In this document: piece after piece, positions 12,811 through 44,035 of the stretch
How positions within the stretch are numbered: the stretch's first letter is position 1
Layout: the number at the start of each line of letters is the position of its first letter
DNA from: Antedon mediterranea
Taxonomy: Eukaryota; Echinodermata; Crinoidea; Comatulida; Antedonidae
Direction of reading: 5' to 3'
NCBI RefSeq assembly: GCF_964355755.1
Contig: NC_092671.1
Span: forward strand, 25,420,070 to 25,480,069
Length of the DNA: 60,000 nt
The notes under the pieces: generated by a model
What the model was told of the DNA's origin: nothing
The model's input: the letters and a program-made list of their open reading frames with translations, nothing else
The model's database searches: none
Program-made: the position numbers and the translations under genes

Positions 12811-14857
12811 GTAAGAACGTAATTGTTTTCTCAGATTGTGGGGTAGTTTTGCCGAAGAAAGCTACAGTATTATTATCTTTTAGTTATTAGACAAACTATT
12901 CTTTTTTTTTTTAGTTTTAAATTTTAGCCTATTGATTTTAATCTAGTAAATTTACTGTAAAATGTATACGGCGCTTTTGATTGTGTATATTGAATATTAT
13001 ACGGTGACAGTACAGTGTGTTAGGTTATTTGGATACAATATAAATCGCAAAGTTTCTAAAGTGAATGAATCAACTTAAGTATTAGAATCATTATCTTGAC
13101 ATTACCACACGACATACTCTTAGTCTTAAAAAGTTAACTGTAATTTAATAGTAGTATCCAATACTAAAATGACATACTTTTTTGAAAGTTTAACTTATTG
13201 TTTTGCTATAGCATATATGTTATTTAGTTAAGAGGGCAAATTAAATAAAATACTGCGAAACAGGTAAATTCGAAATTTATACACGAAAATGCATGTGTCT
13301 TTTCTAAACTTTTTCAAAGCAACGATTTCCATTTTTAAACCCTTAGCTTTTAAACGCGTATGGGAGGATCAGAAAGTGAGTCACGAAGTATCAAACGAAG
13401 GCCTAAACATTTTCCAAATTCTGTAGAACTTTTTTCTAAATTACATTCAGCGCCACCTACATTTTAAAGGCATTGGAGACGGGCGTCACCTTCAATTTAG
13501 ACTATTTCAAATGACCATATATAAGGATAATTAACACGTAAATAACAAATGAAAAATTATTATATATAAATCGTGTTAATTTCTCCCGAAATTAATCGGC
13601 TGAAAAGAGCAAACAAAATCACTGGCTCAGTTTCGACAATTATATTTTACTTGATAACATTCCATAGACGAAATCTAATAAAATATACCGTACAATTATA
13701 AAAACACGGAGCGCTGACATGCTAACGTTTAAAATAATCCCAGTTAAACTAAAAGCATACTCACTAAATGGTAATAGTTTCTTTCCATACATTAGTCTAC
13801 ATTACGTGGTTGCAATAATTATTGCGTATTAATGTTTCCTAAAATATTAACAGGAACTTGCTGTATAACAGTTGGTTAAATATAAAGTGTTTAAAAGCAT
13901 TTTAACTTTTAAACAAAATAAGGAGATGTATTGCTCATTTGTTTAAAAGTTGGAACGTTCTTAATGAGTAGGCAAATAGTACTCTAAAACAGTATTTAAG
14001 AAACCATATAAAATGTAGCTTTTATAAAATACTTTAGATATTAATGAAAATGATATATAATGGCTTGTTAATTTTAATATGAGGTTACTCGTTTACTGGG
14101 TAAACATTTAGAAAAGATAGAAAGTGTTGCAATGGCAAGAGTAGCGCTAATAGATTTATGTCTCAGATTGTGATTGTTACATATTTATAAATTAATCATT
14201 AATCATTTTAGACAAACTATCTCCTCCTCTTGATACAGAATATACCGGTAATGTTGATAGGCAAATGCTAATGAGTAATATCGAAAGTACACTCAAGTTA
14301 GTTAAAGGCCATATTGAATATTGGCATTTGCGATACTATTATCCTATCCTTTTTATTGTTATAGATTAAATATGAATATTTTTATAATAATCCCATATTT
14401 TTCTGGAAACTTATTTCTGCCAGACATTATCATTATTAATGACGTAATGATATACGAAAATACGATATTTACAAATTGTTTTTAAGTGCACATATCTATT
14501 AATAGAAAAGCAATATTTTACGGTTTTATTCGAACTTCTTATTTAATTAATCGTTGACAAATTGCGTTCTGTTTTCTAATATTGGTATTTTTTTATTATT
14601 AAGCGCATAGCTTATTTGATTCAATTGTTTTACCGTTATTACTATTACGGAATAATCAAAATATCAAAATAAATCATTCTGGCACAAAAAAACATGCGTA
14701 TACAAAGCCATAAATGTAAATGTGAAGGAATAATGTGACTCGCAGTCACTGGGCCAACCCAGTGTGCACACAGGTGTAAACGACACATACAACATCAACT
14801 TTCCTCTCCCCTACGAATCCAAACAGCGTTCATTCGTTTGTACAGAACGATAAAGGC

Positions 14858-15080
14858 TGAGATGGATCAATAAACCGGGGTAACGTCCTACTCTGACAGA
14901 TGAATTCTCCAAAGTACACAGGAGCCAGATATATAGACTTGGTGAACCTCCAGTTTTAAGTCCTTTCTGCGAAGACTGGTTCTATCAACACGGGCCCGAG
15001 ATGGACCAGTAAACTGCGGTAACATCCTACTCCGAAAGATGAATTCTCCAAAGTACACAGGAGCCAGATATATAGACTGC
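14858..15080 (+). repeat. two-copy tandem duplication, spacing 139 bp
   Basis: Positions 14858-14941 and 14997-15080 are near-identical blocks of about 84 bp, sharing GATGAATTCTCCAAAGTACA and AGGAGCCAGATATATAGACT. The unit is non-coding. Confidence 0.75.
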
Positions 15081-16134
15081 TGTATAAACAGTTAGAGAGC
15101 GCCTTTGGGACATTCTTATTGGTGGGACACTTTCCCGTGAAACGAATGATGGAAACTTGTGTTTACTAATGGCCAGCCAGCCCATGTTAATGGGGACAGT
15201 TTGTCGGGCGCCGAAATTTCCGCTTAAAAGAATCTACTGTATTTTTATTCTATTACAAAGACCAAGCTAGCAATTCCTTTATAACATAGGCCTACGGTAC
15301 AACCTCTCCATTTGAGCACCCCAGTTCAGATGACACCCCTGTTGCGGGACACATTCTCGTGAAACAACGAAGGACAATGTAAGTTTTAACACGCACATAT
15401 TTCGAACAATAAAATGCAAAAGATAGAAGAAAAATAGGTTAACTTCTCCCATATTTCAACTTTTTTGGAACACTACCGAACTTAAAATTGCATATCGTTT
15501 CATTCCATACCATTTAATTGGCAAGAGTACGAACATATTTTATGTTTGTCACTATTATACATCTGGTAATGATTTTGATTACTATGACAACCATGTTTGA
15601 TTACACATTCACGCACTAAGGGCAAAAGTAAGAAATCTGCTCGTGTTTAGTAATGTTAGTACAAATTTGTTTACATAATCGACTACAGTTGGTTGCTTAG
15701 CAGTACTACTGTTCATCAAGTTAATTTTAGGTAAAGAACTATCAATATCTAATTGTATGGTAGAACCTGGCAGGTTGGATACATCAATTTTTACACGCAT
15801 AAGCATTAGCCTAGCATGCAATGGTTGTGTTTAATCATGTACTTAATCGGCTTACTTCATCTTGTCTCTAATTAAAGGCAAGTAAATACACAGCAGGTGA
15901 CGGATAAGTGATTTTTTTTTACAACGTGATCGAATATTTAGCAGCCACCTACCGGTAAAATAGCATTGTCATCCAGTACATCTTTGTTTTTATACTAAAG
16001 GCCAACTTACACAGAAAGCCCTACCGCCCGTCCGCTCTCCTCCTCCGCGTTTTTGTTCATAAGAAATAATATAGACTTTTTCGTTTGCCGCTTACTATAT
16101 ATATACACCGTTATTACTTATCTATACTGTACAT

Positions 16135-17104
16135 ACATTTACGTAAGGGCAAAATCGCTTTTAGAATTTGTATTACTTAATGGTATATAAAGTTGGTTCA
16201 TACGTTCGGCACTGATTTTAACCACCTAATGTAACCCTGTTTACTAATTAAATTGAGTTAGATAATTATTTATTGACGATTAAAAGGAATTTAGGTTTAA
16301 CGATTTGCCCCAAATAGAGGTGTTTTCCTATCGTGGTATACACTGTCTAATGGATGTCGATGTTGAAAAATACCCGCACACAATAATACGATAATTTTTT
16401 TTTGAAAATTGGTTAGGCCTAAACAGCTCGATTACAGCATCATAATGTTGAAGACAAGCCGATTTTCTTAAAAACATACTATTTTGATAGATTTAATATA
16501 CGTTTATACAAACGTGTTGTATGGCGATGAATGGAACATTCCAATAACTCAGTCTCCCAGTATAATTATTTGGTATAACACAAGTAGGTAAATGTATGGG
16601 CCCTTGGGGGATAGATTTGAAACCTTTGACAATAAATACATAAACCATTTTTGTCGCCATTTGAAGCGCAATTTTTTTACTGTGATAGTGAGTACAGTTT
16701 AAGCACATAATTATATAAATAAACTTTATTACTGACAGTTTCGTCTCAACCTTAATTGTATTAATTAATAATTACAAAAATTAAATCTAAACGTCGTAGT
16801 GGTGTATCGTTACATGTACTAATTCAATCGACAATGACAGTTTCAAAAAAGTATTATCGCTAATGTTTTACTGTGTTTTGTGGTATATTATTTATAAAAC
16901 ATAAAAACAACTATGTCGTTACGGATTCAACCCTAATGTTACATACAAAACACAAATTGGTTAAATTTGACTCAAGTAATTCTCAGGGTTCTAATTTTAG
17001 TTGACTACTGTAATTTAGTCCTGCTGTACGTACATTTGAACTCGCCAGTTGGTTTTATGCTGAAATTACTGTGTATTTGAGAACCATCTATGGGCACGAC
17101 CTAG
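16135..17104 (-). repeat. dispersed repeat R3, inverted copy lacking its hairpin end
   Basis: This is the reverse complement of the repeat found at 45800-51100 (interrupted) and 51104-52377. Shared landmarks on the minus strand are AGATCGTGCCCACAGATGG-like sequence at the 17.1 kb end, AACATTAGGGTTGA, GTCTTCAACATTATGATG, and the terminal TTTTGCCCTTACGTAAATTT-like sequence near 16135. The terminal GCTCGC hairpin present in the 45.8 kb copy is missing here. Its open frames are not conserved between copies. Confidence 0.8.
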
Positions 17105-17810
17105 TCTGTGTAACTGTCCTTAATAATTAGACCTAACAATGTAAGGCTTTAACAAAATCTTTATATTATCTGTGTAGGATAAAAATAAATCAGGATAAAT
17201 ACATGTTTTATAAATAACTATGTAAAAGGTTACTCATAATACGCACAGTAAGATGTGTCAAATTACCTGTTTTATACAAACAAAATAATAATAAGAACAG
17301 TTCAGTCTGAAGTCAGCAAAAAAAAAGAAATTTAATCGTACATGTCTTTTGTCTTTTTTGTCTTTTCCCCAACACAGAGTGGGGCCGGGATTAAGAGTTA
17401 TTGTGTAATTATTAATTCATATATATTTATACTCGTATACAGGTAGTATGTGATGATTGTACTGTTTAACTATCAAACTTTACCTAGTCCTATTAGGCCT
17501 AAGAATATAAATTTAATGAAGATGTATTTGCAAACATTTATTAAAGATAATCGGACAAAACAATGATGGATTGATACATTTAGCATTCATTCATTTTCTC
17601 CCATTTTCTAATAAGATAAACACAAATACGATGGATACGTTTAAAATAAATAACGAAAAACAATTTCATGCTTAAAACACCTACCTATGATAAATGTTAG
17701 ACCGTTAACGTCTACCGCCATGTGTACCTGAAATACATACCGGTAATTATAAGGGGTGAATTGAATCGGCAATCAACTAAATCAATCAAATCAAGTAATA
17801 GGCAGACGAC

Positions 17811-18096
17811 AGTTTGACAAAAAAGGTGTGATGTGCCCAATATGGTAGTGATATGCCCAAATAATGGTAGTGATATGAGATCATCATGTCCATATACAGT
17901 AATAGAAAATTAAAATAGATATAGTGTGAACACTTATTAGACTTAAAGTAGTCTACACTATCAAACTTTTTGTGACAAACAAATGTGATGCACCCATATA
18001 TGGACATGATGTTTTCATATCACTACCATATCTGGGCATATCACTACCATATTGGGCACAATTTTGTTTGTCAAATTAGTTTGATAGTGTAGACAG
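17811..18096. mobile_element. MITE-like inverted-repeat element, family R4
   Basis: The left arm (17811-17895) and the right arm (17995-18096) are inverted copies built around GTGCCCAATATGGTAGTGAT and its complement. The outer end reads GTCTACACTATCAAACT...TTTGACA. The same end sequence occurs at 17950-17985, 20404-20445 and 34092-34141, so it is a dispersed family. No coding capacity is visible, as expected for a non-autonomous element. Confidence 0.75.
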
Positions 18097-18805
18097 AGCT
18101 CCATTGGTTATAATTAGATTGATTGATAATGTCTCTACATACATTATGCATATATATGTATTTTTATATGCATGCATTTTAGAATTCAAATATCATACTT
18201 GAGTGTTAAATTTGGACACGGTAATATAAATATGACACCGGAGCCGCTTTATTGATAAAGCTCAATCAATCACATCTAGACGTCTAAAATCATTGCGTAG
18301 CAGAGTAGATCAATGCGTTTGATGATTCTCATTCGCAGTTCAGACTTTGAACCATTTCAACATCACAGTTTGATTTATATGAATAAATGTCCCAACGACA
18401 ATAAATTGTGACCGATTATCTGTCCGACGTAACGTAAATATTTTCAACATGTGCTGTTTGAAATGCTTGGAGACTTTTTATTAATTAGGCATACGATTAG
18501 TGGAACTGATGAATCAATTCACTTCCTGAGTGCTTGTTAACTGTGAGGGAATGTTTAGTTTTCAACATCTTTATGGTGTAATTTTACACAGACTGCTATT
18601 GTGACAACAAAGTGTATGTAAATATTTAAACGCCAGTTAAAGAGTACCTCCGGGTTTAAAATGACTTACTGTATTAATTACTTAATCTACCTTGCTTTTT
18701 CCGGATAGCTAAGAACTCAAACCATTCCCCAAAAAGTCTCCTTAATAAGTATATTTTTATTTATGATGTTCCAAAGGGTTCTACTGTATTTTTCTCAAAT
18801 TGGTT

Positions 18806-18950
18806 TAGGCCTACTTGATTATCGATTACTCACTCAAATGTAGGCCTACTTGATTATCGATTACTCAGTCAAATTGGTGTAGGCCTACTTGATTATCGAT
18901 TACTCACTCAAATGTAGGCCTACTTGATTATCGATTACTCAGTCAAATGT
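18806..18950 (+). repeat. dimeric minisatellite, four units
   Basis: Four units begin TAGGCCTACTTGATTATCGA. Units alternate between a form containing ACTCACTC and a form containing ACTCAGTC, so the array is two copies of a ~74-bp dimer. Confidence 0.85.
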
Positions 18951-19599
18951 AGCTCTAGGTTATCTGTTGACCATTCTTTAATTAACAATCAATGAATAAA
19001 CACTATTCATAGAGAAATACTTTTGCAATTTAACGAATTCATTGAACAAACTAGCATTCTTTAAAGGTGTATTGTTCCCAAAATATGAAAATTAAAAATT
19101 ATTTCGCTTAGAAAAAAAACCCAGTTAAAATCGACTTGACTTCTAGTTTACTTTAACTTTGTTTTAAGTCACCGGTTTATAATTTGTTTTAATCCAATGT
19201 TTGTTAAAAGTGAATGACTACAGTATTGTAAAAAGTGGTATATCCAACGAATGGTTTTTCATGGGAGCTATAGCATATGCAAACATTAACTTGTTGTTTT
19301 GATATACGTCATGTTTTTATGCATGTTTTTTAAAATGTCATGTTATACTTAAAATGAAAGTTTGTTAGAAACAAAAAATGTAAATGCCCGATTATGGCGC
19401 TCGCAAAGGAATAGGCCTATACTAAACAAAGTAAAAACATAATAAAAACGTTTGCTGAGGCAGATCCAGACATTCTATGTACATTTTCTTATCTCTCTCA
19501 CACACTTTATTTGTAGAATGTAGATAAAACTGACATTTATTTTCAGCAAATTTATTGTGAGTATACCGTAGCAATAATATATTATTTTTGAAGAAAATT

Positions 19600-20341
19600 G
19601 ATATCTACGGTGGCTTATTTCCGCCAAAGACAACAATTATTTTAATAATAATACGGCGTTATAACGCCCTAATTACGGCGTTATAACGCCGTATTAGGGC
19701 GTTATAACGCCCTAATACAATTAATACTAATTATACAATCCGTTCACACGTACATGCGCATGCGTAGTACATCAACAAACCCAGAGCCATAAAGAGTTGC
19801 GACTTTTAATGGCTTGAATCAATTTGTTTAAAGGTTTTTGTTAAAACAATAATAACATTATTTTGATGATTTAAAAAAATATAGCTTTAATCCATTTCAT
19901 TTAACGGCTCTGGTTGTGCGCTCCATACACTCTCTACGCGTTTATTTTGTACAGCGATTCTTCATAGTAATGCATTGTTTTTACATTTTGTTGTTTAAAA
20001 TCATCTTCGCAGTAACTTTTTGATTGTGTTATCATTAAACAAATTGTTGTTTTGATATTTAAAACCTTGTGAATGTTATACATTTTTTTAGCACATGACT
20101 CGACTCCATACACTAGGCATAGTTGGACACAAAGATGGCCAGTAATTTACCACGTGACTTTTTAAAATCTGTGAATGCGCCGAGAGGTTTGTTGATGTAC
20201 TACGCATGCGCATGTACGTGTAAACAGATTGTATATTTAGGGCGTTATAACGCCGTATTTAGGGCGTTATAACGACCTAATACAGCCGTATTATTATAAA
20301 ATATTTTTTTTCTTTAGCGGAAATCAGCCACCGTAGATATC
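19600..20341. mobile_element. palindromic MITE-like element with GGCGTTATAACGCC repeats in its arms
   Basis: The element is bounded by inverted GATATCTACGGTGGCT ends. The arms (about 19600-19785 and 20183-20341) are inverted copies of each other. They contain a direct array of ~21-bp units built on the perfect palindrome GCGTTATAACGC (three in the left arm, two in the right) and an inner block with ACGTACATGCGCATGCGTAG. The unique middle (19786-20182) is AT-rich and non-coding. No clear target-site duplication was identified. It is probably a non-autonomous DNA transposon. Confidence 0.8.
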
Positions 20342-20403
20342 GGTGTCTGAGTAACGACGAAACATATTTGGCGATAGATTTGAAAGTGTTGTAATTTTTA
20401 AGT

Positions 20404-20445
20404 TCTGTCTACACTATCAAACTAGTTTGACAAAAAAAAATGTGA
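20404..20445 (+). repeat. R4 end fragment
   Basis: CTGTCTACACTATCAAACTA followed by GTTTGACAAAA matches the outer end of the element at 17811-18096. Confidence 0.75.
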
Positions 20446-21629
20446 ATGAGTGAATGCAGCGCCGCGGGAATGGGGGTCGGGGAAGGGAGGGTAACTGACC
20501 CTCCATTGTAAATAGTTTGAATGAATCAGCAAAGTGTTTGCAAAGGCAGACGCCGATATAAATTTCTTAAAACGTAATATAAAAATTACATGTATTATTA
20601 TTTATGGAAAATTATTCTTTTTACTTAAATAAAGTATTTGATAATAATAATAATGTTTAATGCTTTTATTGCTGTTGCTTTCAAGCGAATAAAATAACAA
20701 ATAAAATATCATCGTTCAGATAAACACTAGATTAACACTGCAACAAAGAAATTATTACAATTTTTTTTAAAATTGAACTAGTTAAATCATGGAGGAAATA
20801 TATATTATATTTCCTCAATGGTTTAATTAACTAGGTAAACAGACAATTTGCAGTATGTGTCCCTGCTGTTATCAATCTTGTCTAATATTAAGTGTATTCG
20901 TAAGTATTTATCACGAAGAAACACAGTAGTAGCGAAAAGTAATTGTTTCACAGCTGAAATGATTACATAACACTTACACTAGATCGGATACCTGTGCTTG
21001 AAATTGATAATATCAGTCCCTTTACGATAATTAATTACAATTTACATAAAATGTAACAAAAACTTAATTTGAATTTGTAGAGTTGAAATCTTTCAATGAA
21101 GGACATCCATTACATTTCTGACATTACAAATTGTCCAAACTTACTTGAGTTTCGCATACATACATAAAAAACGTTATTAACGCGTGAAAACCCGTCTGGG
21201 GTATCTTTGCTAGTTAATTATATTATCTTTTACCATTTTGTTTTAATTATTTTCAGCTTTAGATTTGATATTTTTTTTTAGAATCAGAAAGCAATATACA
21301 AAGAAAGCTTTCAATTTACGTCTACTTATGTCTACGACGCTTTCTGATCCACTATTAAATTCATTTTCATCTGCCATGATTTTGTATTTTGTCTGTTCTT
21401 GTTTTTGCTTTTTTTTTCAATTTCTATTTAAACTTTCGGGATCTCTGATGTTGGTGTTCTCACCTTTCTGTTTAATTCACATTTTCGGAGAGTCATAACA
21501 TGTGTCCATACTATAGACCTGCCCAGTATGTATGCCTTTTTTTGTGTTCGAAAAGTAGTAGTAGCTCAAGTAGTATAAGTAGTTCAGTTTACTGACTTTA
21601 AAGTATATATATTTTACTTTGATTTCAGA

Positions 21630-21968
21630 ATGGTTAAAGCAGAGTTCACAATCCTGGTGGTAGTCAGTATTGGGCTAATCAGCAATAATGTGTTTTCATC
21701 ACCTTTACCAAAGGTACACACCAGAAAACAATTCGACATTATCTCCGAGCTAAAACACAACATAGAAATGGCGGTAGTTGCAACGATTCACCAAGCAAGA
21801 GACGCACAAAACAGTGGAACAATGGATGTAGCGGTGATAAAAGACCAGATAGTCGGACCAAAACAGATCCGTGATCCAGGCCTTGACGATTACGGCATGG
21901 GAATGATGTTTGGAAAGCGATCACCAGAAAACGCATGGGTTGATTTATTAGATGACGATCATTTATGA
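21630..21968 (+). CDS. cholecystokinin/gastrin-type neuropeptide precursor
   Basis: This 112-residue secreted precursor has a signal peptide (residues 1 to about 23, hydrophobic TILVVVSIGLI core), a spacer, then DPGLDDYGMGMMF (82-94), amide donor Gly95, dibasic Lys96-Arg97 and an acidic C-terminal extension. The predicted peptide ends in Phe-amide and has an acidic DDY context that favours sulfation of Tyr88. Starfish CCK-type peptides have the same D-Y-G-x-G-x-x-F/W-amide plan. Upstream, IHQARDAQNSGTM (54-66) resembles the conserved segment of vertebrate preproCCK, and RSPENAW after the cleavage site parallels RSAEEYEY. N-terminal cleavage is probably at Arg81. An acceptor (TTTCAG) ends two bases before the ATG, so the 5' UTR is split. 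By analogy with starfish it would act through CCK-type receptors on gut muscle and feeding. Only one peptide copy is present, and GMMF in place of GLFW is unusual. Confidence 0.88.
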   Translation: MVKAEFTILVVVSIGLISNNVFSSPLPKVHTRKQFDIISELKHNIEMAVVATIHQARDAQNSGTMDVAVIKDQIVGPKQIRDPGLDDYGMGMMFGKRSPENAWVDLLDDDHL

Positions 21969-22034
21969 AGATAAATTTGTTATAATATGATACTTCCCTG
22001 CAAAAAAATGATTTTACACATAAATAACTGTTTG

Positions 22035-22040
22035 AATAAA
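22035..22040 (+). terminator. polyadenylation signal AATAAA of the CCK-type gene
   Basis: AATAAA lies 67 bp after the stop codon on the coding strand and is followed by an A-rich run. It is the first canonical signal downstream. Confidence 0.65.
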
Positions 22041-22069
22041 ACAAAAAAAAAATCGCATTACTATTCTGA

Positions 22070-24720
22070 ATATTGTTGATGTCAGCGTATTCTTTTGTCC
22101 TTACCAATACACCAATGCACATGAATGGCACTTTTAATTGGCTAGTTTAACAGTGCTGTTATTTAAGCAACACGTTTCTTTTGCTTAAGTATGACACCTT
22201 GAAAAAAAACGTTATCATTTACGATAATTATTATATTTATTGTTGGCGCAACGTCATTTAATTATACCAAGAAGGATCAAGAGTTATTAATCGAGATGGA
22301 AACATCTTTTAAACAATTACGGACTATCAACAGAATAAAGACACATCAGATGGAGGTGTGCCTTGTGTATATTGAACATGTAAATTCCTGGACATTCTGT
22401 CAACAACTCCTTTATTAATTTTCAAAAGGAATCTTCTTTTCTTTTGGTCACTGAAAATGAATGTGAATAATGTAGCAGGGTTAAAACACTATTTTTTACT
22501 AAGATGAATTCTCCGTTTAAATTATTAGACAAATAATTATGATCTCCTTCTTGGTAGTGAAGAACCATTCGATGCTATTTACGTCTTTTTTTAAACATTT
22601 AGTGTAAAAAATATTAAAACTGTGATTATTCGGTTTTTTTTAGGTAATCTTAAATGTGTTAGTCATTATGAAGTATATTATTCTGCGACCACAGACTTAT
22701 CTGCAGTCTGTTGATACAGTACATTATAACCGTTTGCATTACAAATATTATTTTTTTTAAAGGATGATTAATGTCACTAAAATTCTTTCTTTTAATTTAC
22801 ATTGAATTGAAAACACGATTCTGGACGGGATGTACAACGCCATTGTTTAGAGTTTCATTAAATTGTAACAACATTAAGAAGGCGTGGTAAATGATTGACA
22901 GAATACACACAAAGTTTAGCTCTATTGAGAAATACCATCTCAAAGATTAATATTTCATACTGTAATTCATGTCTATACAACCAATGAAAAAGAACAACAC
23001 GAAGTTAGAAACCGATAGTTGCAAGCACTAGGTTGTAATCAGTAAGTTTTTATTCTAATACGATACCATTACCAGCCAAATGGACAACTTACCGGCCTAA
23101 AATACATTGCTGTGTCAAATGTAGACAATTATGTCACTTTTAATAATAATTATGACATGCCATAGAGAAACCATAAAGACATTATACTATACAATATAAT
23201 TTTATACACTTTAAACTGATACAGAGAGTACTGATGATCAAACCCAACATATCCCAAGACCAGGATTGAAAAGCGATCTTTATGGAAAAACAACTATAAT
23301 TTAACTATTATTCATTGTAGACATTTCTTGTTTTCATCAAACATGATACATTTGAGAATGTTGGGAAATTGACTTGTTGGTTATACTTCTTTATTAAATA
23401 TAGACAATATTAATTCCATGATAATGTTGCTTTTTCGTCTAAAAATGTTAAGTTAAATTTGTACTGTAATGCACAATAAATAATGCACAATCTGCAATTT
23501 GTAGTTCTTTTTTTTTTTTATTAATTTGTTATTTTCAATTACAATTTTATACAGAAACATATTTTTTATAGAACCACAGATCCCGTTTGTACTTATTTTA
23601 AACAACACCTTATAATTATTTACAAATATCAATTTGTTTGTTGTATAAAATTCTCTACAATATCGAAAAGGCATTTTATATTCTCCCTTTATCACCAATA
23701 ATTTTAAACAAGGTAATATAACCTATGTACATATTTTAGTAGTTTAAATTATTATTTTATCAAACTCGAAAATACATCGCATTGCGATCGGATGTAGTAA
23801 TGCGAAATCGCGTGTAAAAGTTAAAATGAACTCCAAAGGTAGTGATTGGCCAAGTTCAATCGTAGAAACCAATTACTGTACACAATTTAGTCAACATGGA
23901 AGTTCATCTGGAGATCAGGAACCTCGAAGATGTGAATTGATTGACTTAAACAATTAAAAACCTTGCTTTTGTTTACCAAAGATCTAGCCAAAATCGGTAA
24001 GTAATTTTATTTATGCATTATCATCATCTATAATGACTTAGTCTAGCTAAGTTGCTTTTAGGCATAGCCTGTACTAGTAGCCTCTTTATACTCGATTAGT
24101 AATAAGTGCGTATGCTTGTACAATACGTTTAAACTGAATAGGTATGTTAGTAATTCCAATTATCAAATTTATCTATACAGTCTATGAAGGTGGCTCCATA
24201 ACGGTTTAAAAAAAATTAATGCTGCAATTGGAAATTGTATACAGAATTAACATTCTTACTGAACATGTGAGAAGGCGGAGCGATTTCGCGGAGAGAAATG
24301 ACGATCCATAAACCATCTATTATTATTATATTATCCTAGTGGACTTTCGAAGCATAATAATTGTTATAACATTCTAGCTAACTACTATTTGGCTAAATGA
24401 TGTAACGTCACCCAGAGGCAGTAGGCTACATAACATCGCTATTGACTGTAATATGAAGTTGTAAAGGTATACGGTAAGCCTATAGTGTTTACACTATTAT
24501 TTGAGAAAGGGAATTTCCCACCAAAAAGGTGCGTTTGGCCCGAATAAAATGCTAGATTATTATTTTTTTTTTCATTTCTTTAAGACTGAAACCTCGATTC
24601 CCCACCCCATTCTTGTTTTGATTTGTTCCTGACTATTTTCCTCTTAGTTCACGCACACTCAGATACTAGTCGTCATAGTGTCTCATTCCTATTGGTTAAT
24701 GTATTTATCCACTAGAGATT
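22070..24720. other. intergenic between two convergent genes, no gene seen
   Basis: This is AT-rich sequence between the 3' end of the CCK-type gene (+) and the 3' end of the MAM-EGF gene (-). The open frames are short and low in complexity. A GGTAAGTAAT donor-like site at about 23996 has no matching coding exon. Confidence 0.5.
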
Positions 24721-24726
24721 TAAAAT

Positions 24727-43215
<18,489 letters not shown>

Positions 43216-43374
43216 TATTAATCTTCTCGGTTTGTAAAAACAATAAATAAAAATAATCACAATTAAGCTTTTCTTTACTTATCACGTATAATAGGCCTAT
43301 TGCTTTAAAGTACAAATATCTATAATGAGATCGAAAAGTAAGTGTTCGGTTTTTATTTGTAGAAATAATAATAG

Positions 43375-43382
43375 TATTTATA
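43375..43382 (-). promoter_or_regulatory. TATA box upstream of signal-peptide exon A
   Basis: TATAAATA on the minus strand lies about 160 bp upstream of the exon A ATG, placing a start site near 43350. A CACGTG E-box lies at about 43415. The assignment is inferred from position. Confidence 0.45.
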
Positions 43383-43673
43383 CATCGTCATTCAGCTCCG
43401 TGAATCTCAAGTCACGTGGTAGGCCTACTGTAAATTGTCAGACCGCTTGTGGAATGATCATCACCATGCATGAGTAAAGTAATATAGAACAATCGTTCCC
43501 TGGTATCGCTTCATGCGACGCATGCGTAGCAAACAAATGAAAATACCAGAACACTAAATTAACTTGGTTATTTAAAGAACAATTACGAACATTTCCTACA
43601 ACTCGGATATCGGTGTTTCACTCGACTTAAAACAATGGTTCTTATCATTAATTCTCCCAATGTAATTGTATAT

Positions 43674-44035
43674 ACTATTCCCCACAATATACTTCGATGC
43701 TTTATGAATATATTTAATTTGATCTTTATTAATTTGCAGTATAATTTTTATTTTGCTAACTAGATCCCTTCACACGCGCGGTCCAATAATACACAAAATC
43801 TAAAATGGCTATCGCCACCAACGGCCAACTTAGTATAAACCAGGAAGTTGCAAGGTTAACCCGTGAACTCACCATGAACCCGGAAATTACTTCTACCGCG
43901 CATGGTTGGAAATGTACCGATGACATTAGGAATTTTGTTTTCAAAACCCTTTATAATATCTTCCTAAAATAGAAATATGGAACAATATCGTAATAGTGTT
44001 GTGCTCGCCTATGTCGCCAGAATTAAGCACAACCT
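43674..44035 (-). repeat. dispersed repeat family R2, copy b (inverted)
   Basis: This is the reverse complement of the R2 copy at 7290-7732. It lies about 300 bp upstream of the TATA box of the MAM-EGF gene. The open frame on this strand reads a peptide similar to that of copy a but has no independent support as a gene. Confidence 0.65.

Larger units (their letters stand above)
12811..21628 (+). other. inferred 8.8 kb intron 1 of the CCK-type gene, rich in MITE-like repeats
   Basis: It is bounded by the donor GTAAGA at 12811 and a pyrimidine-rich acceptor ending at 21628. No coding exon was recognised inside. It contains a 139-bp-spaced tandem duplication (14858-15080), an inverted copy of repeat R3 (16135-17104), an inverted-repeat element (17811-18096), a dimeric minisatellite (18806-18950) and a palindromic MITE (19600-20341). 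The rest is AT-rich with no visible feature. Confidence 0.45.

Noticed and set aside
21739-22131. A 130-residue minus-strand open frame
   Set aside because: It is a shadow of the CCK-type exon with no domain, and it overlaps the neuropeptide cassette in antisense.
23935-24010. A possible short + strand exon ending in GGTAAGTAAT
   Set aside because: It has a good donor but no promoter, no coding potential and no partner acceptor; it lies between two convergent gene ends.
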